The notes beneath the pieces are model-generated. The model did not search any database, was not told where the DNA came from, and saw only the letters and a list, made by a program, of their open reading frames with translations. Source: CAZUMW01 sp964621615 (lineage in GTDB: Bacteria; Desulfobacterota; WTBG01; CAIYCZ01; CAIRTM01). From it: a DNA stretch of 64,000 nt. The stretch is taken from contig CAZUMW010000001.1 of NCBI GenBank assembly GCA_964621615.1, positions 124,001-188,000 on the forward strand, given 5' to 3'. Shown piece by piece: positions 57,955 through 64,000 of this stretch. The position numbers were made by a program, and so were the translations under genes. How positions within the stretch are numbered: position 1 is the stretch's first letter; every line of letters starts with the position of its first letter.

Positions 57955-57983
57955 TTGCTCATATTGTTTTTTTTTATTATAAC
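57955..57983 (+). promoter_or_regulatory. Promoter of the secreted acidic protein gene
   Basis: TTGCTC (57955-57960) and TATAAC (57978-57983) are spaced by 17 nt, with a T-rich spacer. The start would fall near 57990, about 20 bases before the ATG. Confidence 0.5.
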
Positions 57984-58009
57984 ACGTGTACGTATTGGAA
58001 GGAGTGGTT

Positions 58010-58456
58010 ATGAAAAAAGTTTTATTGTGTGTGGCCGCGGTTTATATGTTTATGTTCAGCTCTTCATCTTTTGCAATGGATGCAGCCGCAGTTGACGATA
58101 ACACCTATAACGTGGTGCTTCTCTGCATGGGCGATGCGGGAGATTACTGCAATCAATATCAGACAGTCAATGATGAATTTGTGTTCGATGACGGTGATTT
58201 TTCCCTTGAGAGCTTTGAGGATGAGCTGTGGGGCATGGGCGGAGACGGCTCCTACAGCGAAAGCGGCATTTCCTTTTCAGCCGATTTTGAGGTTGTCAAC
58301 GACGATCTGGATATGTATGAGTTTGATATTACCGGAGTGCAGGTGCTGGGGCAGATAATTGTCGGAACCGCTGAAATCGAGTTTTATGAATGGGATATTA
58401 TCGATTACGACAAAGAGGGTGATGCGACAGCGTATTTTTTCGGCATAAAGAAATAA
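58010..58456 (+). CDS. Secreted acidic protein, unknown
   Basis: A 148-residue protein with a clear signal peptide (MKKVLLCVAAVYMFMFSSSS...FAMDA). The mature part is very acidic, rich in Asp, Glu and Tyr: LLCMGDAGDYCNQYQTVNDE, VFDDGDFSLESFEDELWGMG, FEVVNDDLDMYEFDITG and IEFYEWDIIDYDKEGDATAY. Alternating hydrophobic/acidic strands suggest a small beta-barrel of lipocalin-like size. I recognise no family. It has its own promoter, an AAGGAG site and a terminator, so it is a single-gene unit. The acidic surface could bind calcium or other cations; that is a guess. Confidence 0.7.
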   Translation: MKKVLLCVAAVYMFMFSSSSFAMDAAAVDDNTYNVVLLCMGDAGDYCNQYQTVNDEFVFDDGDFSLESFEDELWGMGGDGSYSESGISFSADFEVVNDDLDMYEFDITGVQVLGQIIVGTAEIEFYEWDIIDYDKEGDATAYFFGIKK

Positions 58457-58494
58457 ATTTAACATTGCGTGTGCCTGAAGCGGCCGCAGGTATA

Positions 58495-58528
58495 AAAGCT
58501 CTTCGCCGGTCCGGTGGAGGGCTTTTTT
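58495..58528 (+). terminator. Rho-independent terminator
   Basis: AAAGCTCTTCGCCGG pairs through G-U-tolerant pairing with GGTGGAGGGCTTT, followed by a T tract. It ends the transcript of the secreted acidic protein gene, 38 bases after the stop codon. Confidence 0.75.
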
Positions 58529-58578
58529 GTTCGGCTGATGGGTTTATGCACAAAAGCATTTCGTAATGGGGGTATTGC

Positions 58579-59475
58579 ATGGCAAACGAAGTGATTTTAA
58601 AAACAGATTTTTCAGATCTGACTTTGCTCAACAGAGGAAAGGTTCGCGATATTTACGATCTTGGCGAAACGCTTTTGATGGTTTCGACAGACCGGCTGTC
58701 GGCTTTTGATGTCATTATGGCAGAGGGAATACCCGGCAAAGGAAAGGTGCTTACCCAGTTGAGCGCCTTCTGGTTTACCCATATCAGCGATATCGTACCG
58801 ACACATTTCATTTCGACTGATGTTAATGATTACCCCGCTGAGTGCCGTAAATACGCAGATATCATTGACGGGCGAAGCATGCTCGTGCACAAAACCTCAC
58901 CGCTTCCGGTTGAATGTATTGTGCGCGGATATATTTCAGGCTCCGGGTGGAAGGATTACCGGCAAACAGGCAGCGTGTGCGGGATTCCGCTGCCGCAGGG
59001 GCTTACTGAATCGGCTCCGCTTGATGAGCCGCTTTTTACCCCGTCGACAAAAGCCGACGTAGGCTCGCATGATGAAAATATAAGCTTTGATTATGTGTGC
59101 AGACTGATCGGATCTGAGCGCGCCGAAAGGATTCGTGACCTTTCAGTAGAGATCTATAAGCGGGCCCGCGGCATTGCAGAATCACGGGGCATTATTATTG
59201 CCGATACAAAAATGGAGTTCGGCATTCTGAATAATGAGATTTTGCTGATCGATGAGCTGCTTACCCCTGATTCCTCACGCTTCTGGCCGATGGATTCCTA
59301 TGAGCCCGGCCGCCCGCAGATGAGCTTTGACAAGCAGTTTGTCAGGGATTATTTATCGTCGCTTTCATGGGACAAAACACCGCCTCCCCCCTCACTGCCT
59401 ACAGAAATCATAGAGAAAACAGCAGCGCGCTATGCAGAGGCCCATGAGCGGCTGACAGGCACGAAATGCAGCTGA
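58579..59475 (+). CDS. purC: Phosphoribosylaminoimidazole-succinocarboxamide synthase
   Basis: A 298-residue SAICAR synthetase of the long (about 300-residue) type. Motifs: LLNRGKVRDIYDLGETLLMV (ATP-binding start), DRLSAFDVIMAEGIPGKGKV, PVECIVRGYISGSGWKDYRQ, DENISFDYVCRLI and IADTKMEFGILNNEILLIDE with LTPDSSRFWPMDSYEPGRPQ. It joins CAIR and aspartate using ATP in purine synthesis. It stands alone between two terminators. Confidence 0.97.
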   Translation: MANEVILKTDFSDLTLLNRGKVRDIYDLGETLLMVSTDRLSAFDVIMAEGIPGKGKVLTQLSAFWFTHISDIVPTHFISTDVNDYPAECRKYADIIDGRSMLVHKTSPLPVECIVRGYISGSGWKDYRQTGSVCGIPLPQGLTESAPLDEPLFTPSTKADVGSHDENISFDYVCRLIGSERAERIRDLSVEIYKRARGIAESRGIIIADTKMEFGILNNEILLIDELLTPDSSRFWPMDSYEPGRPQMSFDKQFVRDYLSSLSWDKTPPPPSLPTEIIEKTAARYAEAHERLTGTKCS

Positions 59476-59481
59476 AAGCAC

Positions 59482-59527
59482 AAAGGTCGCTCAGTGTGTG
59501 GGCATACCCGCACTGAGCGACCTTTTT
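59482..59527 (+). terminator. Rho-independent terminator after purC
   Basis: AAAGGTCGCTCAGTG pairs perfectly with CACTGAGCGACCTTT around a 14-nt loop, followed by a T tract. It lies six bases after the purC stop codon. The remaining 59528-59654 stretch has TTGAAA at 59591 as a possible -35 element for xseA but no convincing -10. Confidence 0.9.
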
Positions 59528-59654
59528 CTGACATAGCTATGTTGCTGCCTTTACGCTTTAAGGCTTCACAGCATAAAATGCCGAATCAGGTTGAAATAAA
59601 CCGCACGGGTATGTTATTTTTAAAGTTATGTTAAGATGTTAGATCGGCGATTGC

Positions 59655-61007
59655 ATGAACCGGTTCGTGTTTACCATATCAGAGCTGACAAGACATATTA
59701 AGGGCTCCCTGGAATCCCTTTATCCTGATATCTGGGTTGAAGGTGAGATATCAAACATGAGAACCCCTGCGTCACGGCATCGCTATTTTACCCTCAAGGA
59801 CGATAAAAGTCAGCTTCGCGCTGTTATGTTTCGGCACACCGCTTCAGCGCTCCGATTTGCTCCCGAAAGCGGGATAAAAGTCATATGCCGCGGACGAGTG
59901 AATGTTTATGAGCCGCGGGGGGAATATCAGCTTATTGTGGAGCATATGGAGCCCAAAGGGCGTGGAGACCTGCAGCTGGCTTTTGAACAGCTTAAGGCGA
60001 GGCTGCAGCAGGAAGGCCTTTTTGATGAAAAACACAAGAAAGCGCTTCCGTTGCTGCCGCGAGCTATAGCGGTAGTAACCTCTCCCACCGGCGCTGCAGT
60101 TCGCGATATACTGCAGGTTATCGATCGGCGCTTTTCAAATTGTGCCATTACCATTGTGCCGGTCAAAGTGCAGGGAGAGGAAGCGCCTGATGAGATAGCT
60201 GACGGGGTGCGTTTAGCCTGTACGCATGCCGCCCCCGATGTCATAATTCTCGGCAGAGGAGGCGGGTCTCTGGAAGATCTGTGGGCCTTTAACACCGAAA
60301 AGGTTGCTCGTGCCGTATTTGAGTCGCCGGTACCGGTCGTCTCGGCTGTCGGCCATGAGATTGACTATACCATCACCGATTTTGCTGCCGATGTCCGCGC
60401 CCCGACACCGTCGGCGGCAGCGGAGATGGTGGTCAGGGAAAAAGCGGAGCTGCGCAAGTGGATCGGCACGCTGGCACAGCGGGTAGGCGACGCTGCTGTC
60501 CGCGCTGTGGAGCGTTTGCATGCGCGGCTTGCCTACTGCAAAAGCCATGTCGCAGGCCCTCTTGATAAAATGACCGATTACCGGCTGAGGCTTGACGAGC
60601 TCTGCAGCCGGCTGTGTAAAACTGCAGAACGTACTGTTGATATGAAAATCTCTGATCTGCGGCACAGGCAGGCGCTCCTCCTGCGCAATTCGCCTGCCGG
60701 GGCGGTTTCGCAGCGCAGGGCCGATGGCGCAGCTCTTTCCCGATCCCTTTCGCTGGCTGTCCGGTCGGCTCTGGATAAGAACAGAGCTGTTTTCGGCTCT
60801 CTGGCCTCCCGGCTGAACGCTCTCAGCCCGCTCGGGGTCCTTGAGCGCGGCTACAGCATAACACAGAAGCTTCCAGGTCTTGAGGTTATATTCGATGCAG
60901 GACAGGTGAAAGCGGGCGATTTTTTGCGCGTAACGCTCTGCCGGGGTCAGATTGACTGTACGGTCCGGCACAGCAAAGCGCGGCCTTCGGTTTCAGATAA
61001 TCCCTGA
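59655..61007 (+). CDS. xseA: Exonuclease VII large subunit
   Basis: A 450-residue XseA. The N-terminal OB-fold reads LYPDIWVEGEISNMRTPASR and HRYFTLKDDKSQLRAVMF; the catalytic part has VTSPTGAAVRDILQVIDRRF, DVIILGRGGGSLEDLWAFNT and VPVVSAVGHEIDYTITDFAA followed by DVRAPTPSAAAE. A long helical region then ends in LSPLGVLERGYSI. It forms exonuclease VII with XseB, degrading single-stranded DNA. It is the first gene of the xseA-xseB-ispA-dxs cluster. Confidence 0.97.
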   Translation: MNRFVFTISELTRHIKGSLESLYPDIWVEGEISNMRTPASRHRYFTLKDDKSQLRAVMFRHTASALRFAPESGIKVICRGRVNVYEPRGEYQLIVEHMEPKGRGDLQLAFEQLKARLQQEGLFDEKHKKALPLLPRAIAVVTSPTGAAVRDILQVIDRRFSNCAITIVPVKVQGEEAPDEIADGVRLACTHAAPDVIILGRGGGSLEDLWAFNTEKVARAVFESPVPVVSAVGHEIDYTITDFAADVRAPTPSAAAEMVVREKAELRKWIGTLAQRVGDAAVRAVERLHARLAYCKSHVAGPLDKMTDYRLRLDELCSRLCKTAERTVDMKISDLRHRQALLLRNSPAGAVSQRRADGAALSRSLSLAVRSALDKNRAVFGSLASRLNALSPLGVLERGYSITQKLPGLEVIFDAGQVKAGDFLRVTLCRGQIDCTVRHSKARPSVSDNP

Positions 61008-61023
61008 CGGGGCACGGTGCTTT

Positions 61024-61263
61024 ATGGAAAAAAAACCTTTTGAGGACTCTTTGCGCGAGCTCGAACAGATCGTACAGCGGCTCGAAGATACGCAGCTGCC
61101 GCTCGAGGAGGCGCTGACACTGTTTGAAAAAGGAATCAAGCTGTCACGCTGCTGCTCGAAAAAGCTCGATGAGGCGCAAAAGCGGATCGATATTCTCATG
61201 AAAGAGGAAGGCGGCACTGTTGTGCAGAAGCCGTTTGCAGAATACACATCTGATGAGGAATGA
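61024..61263 (+). CDS. xseB: Exonuclease VII small subunit
   Basis: A 79-residue helical protein. FEDSLRELEQIVQRLEDTQL and PLEEALTLFEKGIKLSRCCS form the two antiparallel helices of XseB, with KLDEAQKRIDIL following. It wraps around the long helix of XseA. It starts 16 bases after xseA and ends four bases before the GTG of the prenyl synthase gene. Confidence 0.95.
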   Translation: MEKKPFEDSLRELEQIVQRLEDTQLPLEEALTLFEKGIKLSRCCSKKLDEAQKRIDILMKEEGGTVVQKPFAEYTSDEE

Positions 61264-61267
61264 CTGT

Positions 61268-62158
61268 GTGAACATTAAAGAATATATGGAGAAAAAAAAA
61301 GCGCAGATAGACCGGGCCCTTGACGAGGTGCTTCCCGGGGAAGAGGTTTTTCCGCCAACGCTGCATAAAGCAATGCGGTACTGCATTTTTGCCGGCGGCA
61401 AACGGCTTCGTCCCATACTGGCGCTTGCTGCTGCAGAGGCCGTTGGCGGCAATGCGGACTGCCTTCTCACTGAATCGTGTTCTTTAGAGCTTATACATAC
61501 CTACACCCTTATACACGATGATTTGCCGGCCATGGACGATGATGACGTGAGGCGCGGCATGCCGACTGCACACAAGGTGTTCGGCGAGGCGTTAGCGGTT
61601 CTTGCAGGCGATGCTTTACAGACAGAGGCTTTTAAGATCCTTGCCGGCAGCGGTACAAAGGGGCTCCATGAGCCGGAGCGGCTTCTCAACGTGATATGCA
61701 TCCTTGCAGGGGCATCAGGCTCGCAGGGCCTTGTGGGGGGGCAGACGGTTGATGTCGAATCCGAGGACAAAAAAATAGACAGAAATCTTCTTGATTATAT
61801 CCACACCCATAAAACAGGCAGTCTGATTACGGCGGCGGTTCTTATGGGGGGGATTCTCGGCGGCGGCAGCGACGAAGCGGTTGGGTGTCTCAGGCGGTAT
61901 GCCGCCGAGATCGGGCTGTTATTTCAGATTACCGATGATTTGCTTGATGTGCTCGGGAGCGCCGATGCCATCGGCAAGGCAGTCGGCGGTGATGCTCAGC
62001 GGGGCAAAGCAACCTATCCGGCCCTGGTGGGAGTTGAAGAGGCACAGAAAATCCAGCAGGAACTTTATGAAAAGTCGCTTGGTGCGCTGACCGGTTTCGG
62101 GGCACAGGCTGAGCCGCTCAGGGCGCTTGCGGAATTTATAAAAAACAGAAATATTTGA
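61268..62158 (+). CDS. ispA: Polyprenyl (farnesyl/geranylgeranyl) diphosphate synthase
   Basis: A 296-residue trans-prenyltransferase starting at GTG 61268, with AGGA nine bases upstream. The first Asp-rich motif is LIHDDLPAMDDDDVRRG; the second is FQITDDLLDVLGSAD. GGKRLRPILALAAAEA and GGQTVDVESEDK are also diagnostic. It condenses IPP with allylic diphosphates; product chain length (C15 or C20) cannot be read with certainty. It sits between xseB and dxs, the common isoprenoid arrangement. Confidence 0.95.
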   Translation: MNIKEYMEKKKAQIDRALDEVLPGEEVFPPTLHKAMRYCIFAGGKRLRPILALAAAEAVGGNADCLLTESCSLELIHTYTLIHDDLPAMDDDDVRRGMPTAHKVFGEALAVLAGDALQTEAFKILAGSGTKGLHEPERLLNVICILAGASGSQGLVGGQTVDVESEDKKIDRNLLDYIHTHKTGSLITAAVLMGGILGGGSDEAVGCLRRYAAEIGLLFQITDDLLDVLGSADAIGKAVGGDAQRGKATYPALVGVEEAQKIQQELYEKSLGALTGFGAQAEPLRALAEFIKNRNI

Positions 62159-62166
62159 GACAGCAT

Positions 62167-64000
62167 ATGAATCTGTTACCTGCCATAAACGGCCCTGAAG
62201 ATATCAAAAAGCTGGGCATCAAGGAACTTGAGGCGCTTGCCGCTGAAGTGCGCCGGCTGATAATTGACACGGTTTCAAAAAACGGGGGTCACCTTGCCTC
62301 AAGCCTCGGTGTTGTAGAGCTGACAATAGCGCTGCATTATGTCTTTAATGCCCCGCAGGATAAGATCGTATGGGATGTCGGCCACCAGAGCTATGCTCAT
62401 AAAATAATGACGGGACGCCGGGATGCCTTTTCCACCCTTAGACAGTATGGGGGGCTGAGCGGCTTTCCCAAGCGCGAGGAAAGCCCCTATGATGCATTTG
62501 ATGTCGGTCACAGCAGCACGTCAATCTCGGCTGCGCTCGGGCTGGCCCAGGCGCGCTGCATCAACCGGCAAACGCACAAAGTGGTTGCCGTTATAGGTGA
62601 CGGATCTCTTATGGCCGGGATGGCGTTTGAAGGCCTTAACAATGCGGGACATCTGAAAAAGGACCTTATTGTTATTTTAAATGACAATGAAATGTCTATT
62701 TCCCCGAATGTCGGCGCCCTGTCGTCTTCTCTTTCCCGGCTGATTTCCGGGCAGACATATAATAAATTCCGTGAAGAGGTGAAGACGATTCTGCAGGGCA
62801 TACCGGCAGTGGGCAAATCGGTGTATCGGGTTGCCCGTCAATCAGAGGATTTCTTTAAAAGTCTTTTTGTTCCGGGCCTGCTGTTCGACGAGCTCGGGTT
62901 CAAGTATTTCGGGCCGGTGCTGGGGCACCGCATCGATCTTCTGATTGATGATCTCACAAACATTAGAAAGCTGAACGGGCCGGTCCTTTTGCATGTGGTG
63001 ACCCGCAAGGGAAGGGGGTATCTGCCTGCCGAGACGAACCCCACGTATTTTCACGGGGTGGGCCCGTTTGACAGGGAAACCGGCAAACCGGCGGCGGGGA
63101 CGAAGCCTGTTTCCTATACCAAAGTATTCGGCGACACACTTACAACGCTGGCATCGCGCAATGAGAAGGTCGTAGCTATTACTGCCGGAATGACCAGCGG
63201 AACGGGCCTTGAGCAGTTTCAGGAGACGTTTCCGGATCGCTTTTATGATGTGGGCATTGCCGAACAGCATGCGATAACTTTTGCCGCCGGCATGGCTGCC
63301 GAGGGCCTGCGTCCCGTTGCGGCAATTTATTCGACGTTTTTGCAGCGCTCATATGATCAGATACTGCATGATGTGTGTATGCAGAACCTTCCGGTCATTT
63401 TTATGCTTGACCGAGCCGGTATTGTGGGAGAGGACGGCCCCACGCACCATGGCCTTTTTGACATTTCATATTTGCGTAATTTGCCGAACATGGTTTTTAT
63501 GGTGCCCAGGGATGAAAACGAGCTGCAGCATATGCTGTATACCGCTTTGAGCATCGATCGGCCCGTTGCCATCAGATATCCGCGCGGTGCCGGGGTCGGG
63601 GTTGAAAGGGCGGCCGATATGGAGCTTTTCCCTATTGGAAAGGCAGAGCTTCTGCGCACCGGAAGCGATGTTGCTGTTTTTGCAGTGGGGCCGTCGGTGT
63701 ATGCGGCGGCGGAGGCGGCGGACAGGCTTTCGGCTGAAGGGGTGCAGTGCGCCGTTGTTGACAGCCGCTTTGTTAAACCGCTTGATGAGCGCTGCTTGTG
63801 TGAGCAAGCCCGGAAGGCGGAAGCCCTCATTACCGTGGAGGAAAATATGCTTCAGGGCGGATTCGGCTCCGCGGTGCTGGAGGCCCTCCATGACAACAAT
63901 GTTCTAATCCCGGTTCGCCGCATCGGCCTGCCCGATAAATTCATTGAGCACGGCTCTCAGAAGATTCTGCGACAGCGCTACGGGCTTGACGCGCAGGGCA
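62167..64000 (+). CDS. dxs: 1-deoxy-D-xylulose-5-phosphate synthase, 3' end beyond the window
   Basis: An open frame from ATG 62167 runs through the window edge (611 codons seen, no stop). The TPP-binding part has GGHLASSLGVVELTIALHYV, VWDVGHQSYAHKIMTGRR, GHSSTSISAALGLAQ and VIGDGSLMAGMAFEGLNNAG. The transketolase-like half has DVGIAEQHAITFAAGMA, DRAGIVGEDGPTHHGLFDI and AIRYPRGAG. It makes DXP from pyruvate and glyceraldehyde 3-phosphate, the first step of the MEP isoprenoid pathway. Typical length is about 620-640 residues, so only the last part is missing. It begins nine bases after the prenyl synthase stop. Confidence 0.97.
   Translation, partial: MNLLPAINGPEDIKKLGIKELEALAAEVRRLIIDTVSKNGGHLASSLGVVELTIALHYVFNAPQDKIVWDVGHQSYAHKIMTGRRDAFSTLRQYGGLSGFPKREESPYDAFDVGHSSTSISAALGLAQARCINRQTHKVVAVIGDGSLMAGMAFEGLNNAGHLKKDLIVILNDNEMSISPNVGALSSSLSRLISGQTYNKFREEVKTILQGIPAVGKSVYRVARQSEDFFKSLFVPGLLFDELGFKYFGPVLGHRIDLLIDDLTNIRKLNGPVLLHVVTRKGRGYLPAETNPTYFHGVGPFDRETGKPAAGTKPVSYTKVFGDTLTTLASRNEKVVAITAGMTSGTGLEQFQETFPDRFYDVGIAEQHAITFAAGMAAEGLRPVAAIYSTFLQRSYDQILHDVCMQNLPVIFMLDRAGIVGEDGPTHHGLFDISYLRNLPNMVFMVPRDENELQHMLYTALSIDRPVAIRYPRGAGVGVERAADMELFPIGKAELLRTGSDVAVFAVGPSVYAAAEAADRLSAEGVQCAVVDSRFVKPLDERCLCEQARKAEALITVEENMLQGGFGSAVLEALHDNNVLIPVRRIGLPDKFIEHGSQKILRQRYGLDAQG

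Noticed and set aside
1..64000. tRNA, rRNA, CRISPR arrays, prophage genes and complete transposases.
   Set aside because: I looked for their typical signatures on both strands and saw none; a covariance-model or HMM scan would be needed to exclude divergent ones.

Overview
The window looks like chromosome from a strictly anaerobic, Gram-negative bacterium of the Desulfobacterota ('Deltaproteobacteria') type. The signs are a Rex-controlled trimeric [FeFe]-hydrogenase with its HydE/HydG/HydF maturases, an NfnAB/SudAB-type pair, HdrD-like CCG iron-sulfur proteins with FAD oxidases, a member of the tungsten aldehyde:ferredoxin oxidoreductase family, and the order xseA-xseB-ispA-dxs. This assignment is inference from gene content. 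No rRNA, tRNA or CRISPR array was seen.

Layout. 0.1-4.7 kb: an ArfB-like ribosome-rescue factor, a metallo-beta-lactamase-fold hydrolase, a decayed hybrid sensor kinase, and an intact sigma-54 response regulator reading away from it. 5.0-23.8 kb: a surface-glycan locus, almost all on the minus strand. It has five GT4 and three GT2 glycosyltransferases, six sulfotransferases of different subtypes, an FAD/UDP-galactopyranose-mutase-like enzyme, a methyltransferase and an ABC half-transporter resembling lipid-linked-oligosaccharide flippases. It is headed by a winged-helix/nucleotidyltransferase regulator with its own promoter and a palindromic operator. Two related IS200/IS605-like non-autonomous relics lie at its left edge and in its middle. 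The product is probably a sulfated exopolysaccharide or glycolipid.

24.7-37.5 kb: a tightly packed hydrogen-metabolism operon: rex, hydC (NuoE-like), hydB (NuoF-like), hydA, an H-cluster-domain histidine kinase, a lone receiver, a receiver-histidine kinase, hydE, hydG and a small unknown gene. hydF converges from the other strand and is preceded by a frameshifted gene remnant. Enzyme, assembly machinery, NADH-responsive repressor and a candidate H2/redox-sensing phosphorelay are thus in one locus.

37.7-49.8 kb: mixed housekeeping and accessory genes: PIN protein, two lytic transglycosylases, inositol monophosphatase, dUTPase, ComEA-like protein, another GT2, NfnAB, MauE/DoxX plus rhodanese, FMN-binding protein, KamA-family radical SAM enzyme, metallophosphoesterase and HD protein.

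50.1-57.9 kb: the least familiar part. Seven co-directional genes end at a clear terminator: GlcD-like FAD protein, HdrD-like protein, VAO-like FAD protein, two-cluster ferredoxin, a short AOR-like protein lacking most [4Fe-4S] cysteines, a second HdrD-like protein, and a 78-residue PCP_red-like protein. I infer a multi-subunit redox complex of unknown substrate, with two FAD/CCG modules around an AOR-fold core. 58.0-64.0 kb: a secreted acidic protein, purC, then xseA-xseB-ispA-dxs, with dxs running off the right edge.
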